From the NCBI GenBank assembly GCA_902595125.1, contig CACJOY010000006.1:1-49362 (forward strand): a DNA stretch of 49,362 bases, given 5' to 3'. The position numbers were made by a program, and so were the translations under genes. This DNA is from an uncultured Pelagibacteraceae bacterium (lineage in GTDB: Bacteria > Pseudomonadota > Alphaproteobacteria > Pelagibacterales > Pelagibacteraceae). The notes under the pieces are model-generated. The model worked only from the letters and a program-made list of their open reading frames with translations. It ran no database searches and was not told the DNA's origin. Of this stretch, positions 8,700-16,694 are shown one piece after another; the stretch's first letter is position 1; each line of letters opens with the position of its first letter.

Positions 8700-10625
8700 A
8701 TGAGTAAAATTATTGGAATAGATTTAGGTACGACAAATTCTTGTGTTGCAATAATGGAAGGAACACAGGCTAAAGTATTAGAAAATGCTGAGGGAGCTCG
8801 AACAACTCCATCTGTAGTTGCTTTTACAGAAGAAAATGAAAAGTTAATTGGACAACCTGCAAAGAGACAGGCAGTTACTAATCCTGAAAATACTATATTT
8901 GCCGTTAAAAGATTGATTGGGAGAAATTTTGAGGATCCAACCGTAAAAAAAGACATTGAAGCCGCTCCATTTAAAATTGTAAATTCAGAAAAGGGTGATG
9001 CTTGGATTGAAGCTAAAGGTGAAAAGTATTCGCCTTCACAGATATCTGCTTTTATACTTCAAAAAATGAAGGAGACAGCTGAAAAATACCTAGGTCAAGC
9101 AGTAACAAAAGCAGTGATAACAGTTCCAGCTTATTTTAATGATGCCCAAAGACAAGCAACAAAAGATGCTGGTAAAATTGCAGGCTTAGAAGTTTTAAGA
9201 ATTATTAACGAACCAACAGCAGCATCTTTAGCGTATGGTTTAGATAAGAAACAAAATAAAAAAATTGCAGTATATGACTTAGGTGGAGGTACGTTTGATG
9301 TATCTATTCTAGAATTAGGTGATGGTGTATTCGAAGTTAAATCTACTAATGGTGATACTTTTTTAGGTGGAGAGGATTTTGATAATGCAGTTGTTGAATA
9401 TTTGATTGCTGAATTTAAAAAAGATAGTGGTATTGATTTAAAATCAGACAAGTTAGCATTGCAAAGATTAAAAGAAGCAGCTGAAAAAGCAAAAATTGAA
9501 TTATCAGCAGCAGAACAAACAGATATCAATTTACCTTTTATAACAGCAGATAAAACTGGTCCAAAGCATATTAATTTAAAAATGACTAGAGCAAAGTTAG
9601 AAGCTTTAGTTGAAGATTTAATTGCGCGAACAGTGCCACCTTGTAAAACAGCTTTAAAAGATGCTGGAATTTCAGCAAGTGATATAGATGAAGTTGTTAT
9701 GGTTGGTGGTATGACACGTATGCCAAAAGTTGTTAATGAAGTTAAAAACTTCTTCGGTAAAGAGCCAAATAAAAGTGTAAATCCTGACGAAGTTGTTGCC
9801 ATGGGAGCAGCAATTCAAGCAGGCGTACTCCAAGGTGATGTGAAAGATGTTCTTTTATTAGATGTAACTCCTTTGTCTTTAGGAATTGAAACTCTTGGAG
9901 GAGTATCAACAAAATTAATTGAAAAAAACACAACTATTCCTACAAAAAAAAGTCAGGTATTTTCTACTGCAGATGATAATCAGCCTGCAGTTTCAATACG
10001 CGTCTTACAAGGAGAAAGGGAAATGGCGACAGACAATAAATTACTTGGTAACTTTGAGTTGGTAGGCATTGCTCCAGCTCCTAGAGGTGTACCTCAAATT
10101 GAAGTTACCTTTGATATAGATGCCAATGGTATTGTAAATGTCTCAGCCAAAGATAAGGGGACAGGAAAAGAACAAAAAATACAAATTCAAGCATCAGGTG
10201 GACTTAGTGATGAAGAGATTGAAAAAATGGTCAAAGATGCAGAGGCTAATAAGGATGCGGACAAAAAGAAAAGAGAGTCTGTTGATGTAAGAAACCAAGC
10301 TGATACATTAATTCATTCTACAGAAAAAAATCTTAAAGAGCATGGTGCTAAAATTTCTGATGCTGACAAGAAAGCAATTGAAGATGGATCTAGTGCTTTA
10401 AAAGAATCTTTAAAGGGTGAAGATATTGATGATATTAAGAAAAAAACAGAAGCATTAGTTCAATCTTCAATGAAACTTGGAGAAGCTATTTATAAATCAC
10501 AACAAAGTACTAAACCTGAGTCTAATAAAGATGATGGAAAAGATGAAAAGGAAAAAAAAGACGATAATGTTGTTGATGCGGATTTTGAGGAAGTAAAAGA
10601 CGATAATAAAGAAAAAAGCGCTTAA
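8700..10625 (+). CDS. dnaK: Molecular chaperone DnaK (Hsp70)
   Basis: ATP-driven chaperone, 641 residues, full length. The nucleotide-binding domain shows [13 protein letters not shown] (phosphate 1), [13 protein letters not shown] (phosphate 2) and [12 protein letters not shown] (adenosine motif). The substrate-binding domain follows the [14 protein letters not shown] linker region, and the helical lid is followed by a charged disordered tail ending [10 protein letters not shown], the typical bacterial C-terminus. Works with GrpE upstream and DnaJ downstream; the 28-bp gap to dnaJ suggests one transcript. A long open frame of 223 codons on the opposite strand is only a shadow of this biased coding sequence. 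Confidence 0.99.
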   Translation: MSKIIGIDLGTTNSCVAIMEGTQAKVLENAEGARTTPSVVAFTEENEKLIGQPAKRQAVTNPENTIFAVKRLIGRNFEDPTVKKDIEAAPFKIVNSEKGDAWIEAKGEKYSPSQISAFILQKMKETAEKYLGQAVTKAVITVPAYFNDAQRQATKDAGKIAGLEVLRIINEPTAASLAYGLDKKQNKKIAVYDLGGGTFDVSILELGDGVFEVKSTNGDTFLGGEDFDNAVVEYLIAEFKKDSGIDLKSDKLALQRLKEAAEKAKIELSAAEQTDINLPFITADKTGPKHINLKMTRAKLEALVEDLIARTVPPCKTALKDAGISASDIDEVVMVGGMTRMPKVVNEVKNFFGKEPNKSVNPDEVVAMGAAIQAGVLQGDVKDVLLLDVTPLSLGIETLGGVSTKLIEKNTTIPTKKSQVFSTADDNQPAVSIRVLQGEREMATDNKLLGNFELVGIAPAPRGVPQIEVTFDIDANGIVNVSAKDKGTGKEQKIQIQASGGLSDEEIEKMVKDAEANKDADKKKRESVDVRNQADTLIHSTEKNLKEHGAKISDADKKAIEDGSSALKESLKGEDIDDIKKKTEALVQSSMKLGEAIYKSQQSTKPESNKDDGKDEKEKKDDNVVDADFEEVKDDNKEKSA

Positions 10626-10653
10626 CTGACATCAATTTGTCTAGGTTATATTC

Positions 10654-11793
10654 ATGGCTAAGAGAGATTATTATGATGTCTTAGGTGTTAGCAAAAGTGC
10701 CAGTCCCGAAGAACTAAAATCAGCTTATAGAAAACTAGCAGTAAAACATCATCCAGACAAAAATCCTGGAGATAAAAAAGCTGAAGATAAATTTAAAGAA
10801 GCAAGCGAAGCTTATGGAGTTCTTTCAGATAAGTCTAAAAAAGAAAACTACGACAACTTTGGACATGCTGCATTTGAAAATGGCGGTGGTGGTCAAGGTG
10901 GCTTTGGAGGTTTTGGTGGATTTAGTGGAGCAGATTTTTCAGATATTTTTGAAGATTTTTTTGGTGACTTTGGTGGAGGTAGCAGAAGAAGTTCTAGAGG
11001 GAGAAATTCTAATAATCGAGGTTCAGATTTAAGATACGATTTATCAATAACTCTAGAAGAAGCTTACCTTGGTAAAAAACAAAATATTCAATTTTCTACT
11101 TCTGAAAAATGTGAGACTTGTAAAGGTAATGGATCTAAACCAGGTTATAACCCAGATAGATGCTCTTATTGTGGTGGAAATGGAAGAGTGAGGTCAAATC
11201 AGGGTTTTTTTACAGTACAGCAAACATGTCCTCAGTGCGCTGGTAGTGGAGAGGAAATTACAAATCCATGTAACAATTGTAATGGAGAAGGAAATAAACA
11301 AACTTCAAAAAAGATATCAGTTACTATACCTAAAGGTGTGGATGACGGTACAAGAATTAGACTAGCTGGCAAGGGAGAAGCAGGCAAAAGAGGCGGAGCT
11401 ACAGGTGACTTATATTTGTTTATAAACGTAAAATCTCATGAACTTTTTAAAAGATCTGATGTAAATTTATTTTTCGAATTCCCAATTTCTATAGCAGATG
11501 CAGCTTTAGGAGCAACAATCGAAATACCAACTATCGATGGAAAAAAAGCAAAAATTAAAATTCCTGATGGTACTCAAGATGGAAAACAATTTAGATTGAA
11601 AGGAAAAGGTATGCCTTTCATGCGTAGAGGTGATTACGGAGACTTATACGTGCAGGTTAAAACTGAAGTACCAGTTTATTTAAATAAAGAACAAAAAGAA
11701 TTATTAGAAAGATTTAGAAAAATTGAAAATGAAAAATCTAATCCAAGTATAAAAAAATTTTTTCAAAAAGCTAAAAGTTTTTGGAATAGTTAA
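10654..11793 (+). CDS. dnaJ: Chaperone protein DnaJ (Hsp40, type I)
   Basis: Stimulates the DnaK ATPase and delivers substrates. 379 residues with all type I parts: J domain at 1-70 with the HPD motif (HHPDKNPGD), Gly/Phe-rich linker at about 75-110, four zinc-binding CxxCxGxG repeats ([32 protein letters not shown]), and two beta-barrel C-terminal domains ([11 protein letters not shown], then [12 protein letters not shown]). It is followed after three bases by the start of a small membrane protein ORF and then dapB. Confidence 0.98.
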   Translation: MAKRDYYDVLGVSKSASPEELKSAYRKLAVKHHPDKNPGDKKAEDKFKEASEAYGVLSDKSKKENYDNFGHAAFENGGGGQGGFGGFGGFSGADFSDIFEDFFGDFGGGSRRSSRGRNSNNRGSDLRYDLSITLEEAYLGKKQNIQFSTSEKCETCKGNGSKPGYNPDRCSYCGGNGRVRSNQGFFTVQQTCPQCAGSGEEITNPCNNCNGEGNKQTSKKISVTIPKGVDDGTRIRLAGKGEAGKRGGATGDLYLFINVKSHELFKRSDVNLFFEFPISIADAALGATIEIPTIDGKKAKIKIPDGTQDGKQFRLKGKGMPFMRRGDYGDLYVQVKTEVPVYLNKEQKELLERFRKIENEKSNPSIKKFFQKAKSFWNS

Positions 11794-11796
11794 AAG

Positions 11797-11967
11797 ATGG
11801 GGTTTGATCAAATAATCCCAGCCCTTTTTTTAATATTAGTATTAATCATGGTCTTACCTGGTTTTTTAAGGACAAATTTAAAATCGAAACAATTCTTAAA
11901 AAATATTTTCATTTGGTCTATAATTGTGTTGGCTATTATGATAGTTTTATATTTTATTTCTAAATGA
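11797..11967 (+). CDS. 56-residue two-helix membrane microprotein, unknown function
   Basis: Small ORF directly after dnaJ (three bases after its stop) and ending in an ATGA overlap with the dapB start, so it fills the dnaJ-dapB gap exactly. It starts MGFDQIIPALFLILVLIMVL, giving one hydrophobic helix at about residues 6-22, then a basic loop (LRTNLKSKQ) and a second helix at about 36-54 ending in LYFISK. No signal peptide cleavage site or known motif is seen. The second helix with its preceding basic loop recalls the N-terminal membrane anchor of some alphaproteobacterial proteins of other families, but nothing follows it here. Tight packing on both sides is the best argument that it is translated. 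I do not recognise the family. Confidence 0.6.
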   Translation: MGFDQIIPALFLILVLIMVLPGFLRTNLKSKQFLKNIFIWSIIVLAIMIVLYFISK

Positions 11968-12743
11968 AAAAAATTAACCTTGCTATCACTGGATGTATGG
12001 GCCGGATGGGCCAACAAATTATTAAATCATCAAAATTAGACAATAATTTTAAATTAGTTGCGCTTACAGAAAGTAAAATAATTAATAAAAAAATAAACGG
12101 TGTAAGAATTACACTTAATACTGAAAAGGTTTTAAAAAAAGCAGATTTGATAATAGACTTTACAGCTCCTCAATGTACACTTCAGGTTCTTAAAATAGCA
12201 TCTAAAATTAGAAAAAAAGTAGTTATAGGAACAACTGGATTTTCAAAAAAAAATGAATCTTTAATTAAAAAATTTTCAAAGAAAATACCAATTTTAAAAG
12301 CAGGTAACATGAGTTTAGGTATAAATCTTCTAATGTACTTATCTGAAATTGCATCTAATTCTTTAGGAAAAGAATATTTAAGTAAAATAAATGAAGTTCA
12401 TCATAAATATAAAAAAGATTATCCTTCAGGGACTGCCTTAATGTTAGGTAAGGGTATTGCAGTGGGTAAAAATAAAAATTTTTATAATTTAATAGGAAAA
12501 AAATATCTTAACAAAAAAAATTTTCCTTATAGTAAAAAAATAAATTTTAATTCTGTTAGAAAAGGTGAGGTCATTGGAGAACATGAAGTAAAATTTTCAA
12601 GTGGAAAAGAAATTATAACATTAAATCACGAAGCCTTTGATAGAGCTCTTTACTCAGAAGGAGCTTTATCGGCTGCAAAATGGTTAATGGGTAAAAAGTC
12701 TGGGCTTTATTCTATGAGAGATCTCATGAATTTCAAAAAATGA
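11964..12743 (+). CDS. dapB: 4-hydroxy-tetrahydrodipicolinate reductase
   Basis: NAD(P)H-dependent step of lysine and meso-diaminopimelate synthesis, supplying the cell wall and protein lysine. The N-terminal Rossmann motif is TGCMGRMGQQI, GTTGF follows near residue 93, and the signature EVHHKYKKDYPSGTA contains the catalytic His pair and Lys. 259 residues is within the normal range. Start overlaps the microprotein stop (ATGA) and its own stop overlaps the nth start, so translation is probably coupled along this series. Confidence 0.96.
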   Translation: MKKINLAITGCMGRMGQQIIKSSKLDNNFKLVALTESKIINKKINGVRITLNTEKVLKKADLIIDFTAPQCTLQVLKIASKIRKKVVIGTTGFSKKNESLIKKFSKKIPILKAGNMSLGINLLMYLSEIASNSLGKEYLSKINEVHHKYKKDYPSGTALMLGKGIAVGKNKNFYNLIGKKYLNKKNFPYSKKINFNSVRKGEVIGEHEVKFSSGKEIITLNHEAFDRALYSEGALSAAKWLMGKKSGLYSMRDLMNFKK

Positions 12744-13393
12744 ATGATATTCAGAGAGCAAAGATAATTCTCAAAATCTTAAATAAAACTTATCCGAAAA
12801 TAATTGTGCCATTAAAAAGCAGGAATGTTTTTACTTTGTTAATTTCTGTACTCCTCTCAGCTCAATGTACTGATGTAAATGTAAATAATGTTACTAAAAA
12901 AATTTATCCAAAATATTATAAACCTCAACATTTTAAAAAATTAGGAAGAAAAAAAATTGAAAAATTAATTAAAAAGATTGGTATTTTTAGAGTAAAAGCT
13001 AAAAGTATATACAATCTCTCAAATCTTCTAATAAGAAATCATAATGGAAAAGTGCCAAAAACTTTCGAAGAATTAGAAAGACTTCCTGGTGTAGGTCATA
13101 AAACAGCTAGTGTAGTAATGTCTCAAGGATTTGGTTATCCTGCATTTCCAATAGACACTCATATACATAGATTGGCTCAAAGATGGGGTCTTACAAATGG
13201 AAAAAATGTTGTTGAAACAGAAAAAGATTTAAAAAGACTTTTTCCCAAAAAATATTGGAATAAATTACACTTACAAATAATTTATTACGGAAGAGAATAT
13301 TGTAAAGCAAGAAGCTGTTATGGTTTATCTTGTAAAATCTGTACTACTTGTTATCCTACAAGAAAAAAACCACTTACAACCAAGAAAGCATAA
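12740..13393 (+). CDS. nth: Endonuclease III, atypical iron-sulfur loop
   Basis: Base-excision repair glycosylase/AP lyase for oxidised pyrimidines. 217 residues. The helix-hairpin-helix LPGVGHKTASVV carries the catalytic Lys, and FPIDTHIHRLAQR carries the catalytic Asp. The C-terminal cluster loop is unusual: the classical spacing is C-x6-C-x2-C-x5-C, whereas here the cysteines run C-x4-C-x4-C-x2-C-x2-C (CKARSCYGLSCKICTTC), five cysteines with compressed 3' spacing. Whether a [4Fe-4S] cluster still binds cannot be decided from sequence. It overlaps dapB by 4 bp and ends three bases before the kinase gene. Confidence 0.93.
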   Translation: MNDIQRAKIILKILNKTYPKIIVPLKSRNVFTLLISVLLSAQCTDVNVNNVTKKIYPKYYKPQHFKKLGRKKIEKLIKKIGIFRVKAKSIYNLSNLLIRNHNGKVPKTFEELERLPGVGHKTASVVMSQGFGYPAFPIDTHIHRLAQRWGLTNGKNVVETEKDLKRLFPKKYWNKLHLQIIYYGREYCKARSCYGLSCKICTTCYPTRKKPLTTKKA

Positions 13394-13396
13394 ATA

Positions 13397-14326
13397 ATGA
13401 AAATATTAGGAATTGGAAACGCAATTGTAGATGTAATTTGCAAAGTAGAAGATGATTTTATCGTTAAAAATAATTTAACTAAAAGCACAATGAAATTAAT
13501 TTTTGATGACAAAGAATTTAGAGAATTATTATCTAATCTTAAAATAGAAAAAACTGTTTCGGGTGGATCAGTGGCAAATTCTATTGTTGGATTATCACAA
13601 CTTGGAAATGAAGTTGGATTCATAGGCAAGGTAAATGATGATAATCTTGGTAGTAAATATGAAGATGGCTTAAAAAAAGAGAATGTTAAATATTTTTATT
13701 CAAAGAAGAAGGAAGAGCTACCTACTGGAACTTGCTTAATTCTAGTGACGCCTGACTCTGAAAGAACAATGTGCACCTATTTAGGGACTGCAGGAAAAAT
13801 AAATGAAGACGATGTCAGTTCAGATGCAATTAAACAAAGTGAAATGATATTTTTGGAGGGGTATCTTTGGGACGAAGGAGAACCAAAAAAAGCTTTCGAA
13901 AAAGCAATTGTAAGTGCAAACAAGGTAGCAATGTCGTTATCTGACCAATTTTGTGTAGATAGACACAAACCTCATTTTTTAGAATTAGTTAAAAATAAAT
14001 TAGATATAACATTTGCTAACGAACAAGAAATCATGTCATTAATAGATGCAAAATCTTTTGATGAAGTGATAAATTTTTCAAAATCTCTAGGTAAAATGAT
14101 AGTATTAACTAGGGGGGAAAAGGGTGCTGTTGCTATTAATGGAGACGAAATTGTTGAATGTGGAATTAAACAAGGGCTCAAAATTGTTGATTTAACTGGA
14201 GCTGGAGACCTTTTTGCAGCTGGTTTTTTACACGGACACGTAAATAATATGTCTTTAAAGGAAAGTCTGGATAAAGGAACTGAAATGTCCTCTAAAGTTA
14301 TCCAACAAATTGGGGCTAGAATTTAA
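13397..14326 (+). CDS. PfkB-family carbohydrate/nucleoside kinase
   Basis: ATP-dependent ribokinase-fold kinase, 309 residues. It begins KILGIGNAIVDVICKVED, contains the substrate-side glycine motif VSGGSVANSIVGL near residue 55, and the PfkB signature 2 with catalytic Asp, DLTGAGDLFAAGFLHG, near residue 267. This layout resembles proteins annotated as adenosine kinase or sugar kinase in alphaproteobacteria; the substrate cannot be read from the sequence. Last gene of the plus-strand run starting at grpE; it converges on the ArfA-like ORF with three bases between stops. Confidence 0.88.
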   Translation: MKILGIGNAIVDVICKVEDDFIVKNNLTKSTMKLIFDDKEFRELLSNLKIEKTVSGGSVANSIVGLSQLGNEVGFIGKVNDDNLGSKYEDGLKKENVKYFYSKKKEELPTGTCLILVTPDSERTMCTYLGTAGKINEDDVSSDAIKQSEMIFLEGYLWDEGEPKKAFEKAIVSANKVAMSLSDQFCVDRHKPHFLELVKNKLDITFANEQEIMSLIDAKSFDEVINFSKSLGKMIVLTRGEKGAVAINGDEIVECGIKQGLKIVDLTGAGDLFAAGFLHGHVNNMSLKESLDKGTEMSSKVIQQIGARI

Positions 14327-14329
14327 AAA

Positions 14330-14437
14330 TTACTTTTTCTTTCTTTTAAAACTTCCTTTGCCTTTTTTAGGTTTAATGACACGTGGTTTATATCTTTTTG
14401 TAAAAAGATTTTTTGCAATTAAATTTTTTTTTTTCAA
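14330..14437 (-). CDS. ArfA-like alternative ribosome-rescue factor, 35 residues, TTG start
   Basis: A very small ORF that reads (with TTG as Met) MKKKNLIAKNLFTKRY, then KPRVIKPKKGKGSFKRKKK. The core LF-x-R-x-x-RV-x-K-x-KKGKGS-[FY]-x-RK matches the conserved part of ArfA (PF03889), for example [21 protein letters not shown] in E. coli. ArfA enters the mRNA channel of stalled ribosomes and recruits RF2 when there is no stop codon. An in-frame TAA lies three codons upstream, so only the TTG is available as a usual start; it overlaps the TGA of the upstream regulator gene (TTGA), arguing for translational coupling. The E. coli protein is longer at both ends. No RNase III-type hairpin in the coding region is apparent. 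Confidence 0.75.
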   Translation of the reverse strand: MKKKNLIAKNLFTKRYKPRVIKPKKGKGSFKRKKK

Positions 14438-14997
14438 TTTATTTTATAACCATTAGGTAAACTTGATATAAAATTGTTATCATCAAATTTTTCTTTCATT
14501 TTCTTTCTTAATCTATAAATATGAGTCTCTACAGTATGAGTTTCTAATTCTGCACCATGTCCCCAAACCTCTCTTTGTAAATCCTCAATTTTTACTGGCT
14601 TAGATGATTTTTTTAAAAATATAATTAAATTAGTTTCTCTCTCGGTTAAATTTAACATTAATTTATTTTTGCTAATTTCCCTCGAATTTAAATCCAAATT
14701 ATAGGACCCGATTGTGATCTCAGATTGATAGTTAAATTGATTTTTTAAAAAATTGATATTTATTATTTGAACTAACTTATTTATACTAATTGGATTATTT
14801 TCTATTATTAAATTATTTTTTAAATTATTTTTTTTTTCTTTTGAAATAATCAAAAAGTCCTTTTCTAATTTATCTTTTAATGAATCAAAATTTTTTTTAT
14901 TAGAATTAATTAAATCAAAATTAAAATTTTCTTTAATTTCATCTAAAATGTTAAATAAAACATCATAATCAAAAATTATTATTTTTTTTGAATTCAT
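14434..14997 (-). CDS. OmpR-type winged-helix regulator with degenerate receiver domain
   Basis: 187 residues. The C-terminal 95 residues are a clear OmpR/PhoB winged helix: LNLTERETNLIIFLKK, then REVWGHGAELETHTVETHIYRLRKKM and a final LPNGYKIN wing. The N-terminal part has the shape of a receiver domain but is shortened to about 85 residues; the acidic pair is replaced by FDYD and no Asp stands at the expected phosphorylation site (LIISKEKK). It is therefore probably not controlled by phosphorylation. No sensor kinase is adjacent. The gene is coupled to the ArfA-like ORF through a TTGA overlap and is 13 bp from the divergent L,D-transpeptidase. Target genes are unknown. Confidence 0.82.
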   Translation of the reverse strand: MNSKKIIIFDYDVLFNILDEIKENFNFDLINSNKKNFDSLKDKLEKDFLIISKEKKNNLKNNLIIENNPISINKLVQIININFLKNQFNYQSEITIGSYNLDLNSREISKNKLMLNLTERETNLIIFLKKSSKPVKIEDLQREVWGHGAELETHTVETHIYRLRKKMKEKFDDNNFISSLPNGYKIN

Positions 14998-15010
14998 ATA
15001 TAATCAAAAT

Positions 15011-15505
15011 ATGTCAATTATCTTAAAAAATAAAGATACACTTGTGTACAAAGATTTTGTCTTTAAATGCTCTATTGGGAAAAAAGGACTTTCTGCTACG
15101 AAAGTTGAAGGTGATAATAAGACCCCTATAGGAACTTTTAGTTTAGATAAATTATATTATAGGAATGATCGCATAAAAAAACCCAAAACAAAACTTAAAT
15201 GCATTCCTATTAAAAAAAATATGGGATGGTGTGACGATATAAAAAGTAAAAAAAACTATAATAAATTAATAAATATTAAACAAAAAGTAAAACATGAAAA
15301 AATGTACCGTTTTGACAGAACGTATGATTTAGTAGTTCCTATTAAATACAATTTTCTACGCCCCAAACTTGGAAAAGGTAGTGCAATTTTTTTACATGTT
15401 ACAAAAAACTTTAATCCAACATCTGGATGTATAGCTATAAGAATGACAGATTTTTTAATATTATTAAGATTAGTAAATAAAAAAACTAAAATTACTATTA
15501 AATAG
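15011..15505 (+). CDS. L,D-transpeptidase (YkuD) family protein without signal peptide
   Basis: 164 residues forming one YkuD-type catalytic domain. The active-site signature is present near residues 128-142: His in LHVTKNFNP, then TSGCIAI with the nucleophilic Cys; an earlier KTPIGTF motif is also typical. YkuD enzymes cross-link peptidoglycan or attach lipoproteins to it, and some relatives act on other substrates. I see no signal peptide or N-terminal membrane helix, which is unexpected for a periplasmic wall enzyme, and no obviously better upstream start (the next gene begins 13 bp away on the other strand). It overlaps convergent yggS by 8 bp. Confidence 0.85.
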   Translation: MSIILKNKDTLVYKDFVFKCSIGKKGLSATKVEGDNKTPIGTFSLDKLYYRNDRIKKPKTKLKCIPIKKNMGWCDDIKSKKNYNKLINIKQKVKHEKMYRFDRTYDLVVPIKYNFLRPKLGKGSAIFLHVTKNFNPTSGCIAIRMTDFLILLRLVNKKTKITIK

Positions 15506-16166
15506 TTCTCTCACCAAAAATTTTTGAACCAACTCTTATGTATGTAGCTCCATTATCTATAGCTGAGATGAAATCATTTGACATACCCATACTTAGATCA
15601 TTAAAACCAAATCTTTTGTTTAATAAATTCATTTCTTTAAAATAAATTTCTGGATTTTTATTTATAGGCGGTATGCACATTAATCCTAATATATCTAAAT
15701 CATAATCTTCCCTACAAGATTTCAAAAATGCTTCTAAATTTTTTGCCTCTATACCACTCTTTTGAATTTCATTAGCTATATTAACTTGAACAAATATTTT
15801 AGGTCTAAAGTTTTTTTTTGATTGTTCATTAGATATTTTTTCTGCCAATTTTAAACTATCTAATGAATGAATATAATCAAATAAAGGTAAAACAAACTTT
15901 ACTTTATTAGTTTGTAATTTACCTATCAAATGAAGTTTAATATTTTTATTATAAATTTTGATATCAGACCACTTATCAATAGCTTCTTGAACTTTGTTTT
16001 CACCAAAGTGAATATGGCCAAAATTAATCATTGGCTCAATATCAATAATTTTAAAAGTTTTACTCACTGCAACAATATTTACTTTTTTTTTTTTATTATC
16101 ATTCTCTGAAATTTTATCGTTTATTTCTTTATTTATTGTTGTTAAATTAATAATTGACTTATGCAT
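15498..16166 (-). CDS. YggS-family pyridoxal-phosphate homeostasis protein
   Basis: 222-residue PLP-binding protein of the YggS/PROSC family (alanine-racemase-like barrel, single domain). The PLP lysine is in NIVAVSKTF near residue 35, followed by HFGENKVQEA, HLIGKLQTNKVK, FVQVNIANEIQKSGI and MGMSNDF with RVGSKIFGER at the end, all diagnostic. It buffers free PLP and affects amino acid metabolism; it is not thought to be an enzyme. Its ATG (16164-16166) sits inside the palindrome TTATGCATAA and is shared with the start of the divergent ThiE-like gene. Confidence 0.95.
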   Translation of the reverse strand: MHKSIINLTTINKEINDKISENDNKKKKVNIVAVSKTFKIIDIEPMINFGHIHFGENKVQEAIDKWSDIKIYNKNIKLHLIGKLQTNKVKFVLPLFDYIHSLDSLKLAEKISNEQSKKNFRPKIFVQVNIANEIQKSGIEAKNLEAFLKSCREDYDLDILGLMCIPPINKNPEIYFKEMNLLNKRFGFNDLSMGMSNDFISAIDNGATYIRVGSKIFGERTI

Positions 16167-16694
16167 AAGTTAATTTTTTATTTTATTGATGAATTTAAAA
16201 AAAAACATTTTATTAATTTAGACAAGAATATTTCAATTATTTATAGAAATTATAATGAAACTTATAATGAAAATGAAGTTTTAAAAATCAAAAAATTCTG
16301 TTTATCTACCAAACGTAATTTATTCATTTCCAATAACGTTCATTTAGCCAATAAATTAAAATTGGATGGGATATATGTACCTTCATTTAATAGAGATTTT
16401 TCAATTCTGAGAAAAATAGATAAGAGACTAAAAATTATTGGTTCTGCCCATAATATAAAAGAAATTATGATTAAAAAAAAACAAAAAGTGGACTTAATAT
16501 TTATTTCACCTATTTTTAAAGTAAAAAAAAAAACTGAATTTTTAGATATATATAAATTTAATACATTATCAAAAACAGCTAAAAAGAAAGTAATAGCTCT
16601 TGGTGGCATTAATAAAAAAAATATTAAAAAAATTAAAATGGTGAATTGTTCTGGCTATGCTGGTATTTCGTACTTTAATGATAAGATTGATTAA
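16161..16694 (+). CDS. ThiE/TenI-like thiamine-phosphate-synthase fold protein
   Basis: 177 residues with the TenI/ThiE barrel order: an early strand SIIYRNYN in place of the usual QLRxK, then IIGSAHNIKEI, IFISPIFKVKKKTE (compare ISPIFPT), VIALGGI and a final YAGISYFND. The substrate-binding Gln and Lys of true thiamine phosphate synthases are not seen in the first motif, so this looks like the divergent paralogue subfamily found in alphaproteobacteria rather than the housekeeping ThiE. Function is uncertain. Divergent from yggS with six shared bases at the starts; the stop overlaps the next start as TAATG. Confidence 0.7.
   Translation: MHKLIFYFIDEFKKKHFINLDKNISIIYRNYNETYNENEVLKIKKFCLSTKRNLFISNNVHLANKLKLDGIYVPSFNRDFSILRKIDKRLKIIGSAHNIKEIMIKKKQKVDLIFISPIFKVKKKTEFLDIYKFNTLSKTAKKKVIALGGINKKNIKKIKMVNCSGYAGISYFNDKID

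Noticed and set aside
9131..9802. Long open frame (223 codons) antisense to dnaK
   Set aside because: It lies wholly inside a highly conserved coding sequence on the other strand, shows no recognisable domain, and arises from codon bias.
14415..14435. Long T-tract as a sign of a frameshift joining the regulator and the ArfA-like ORF
   Set aside because: Both frames are intact with natural ends (TGA and TTG overlap); a fusion would remove the conserved winged-helix terminus.
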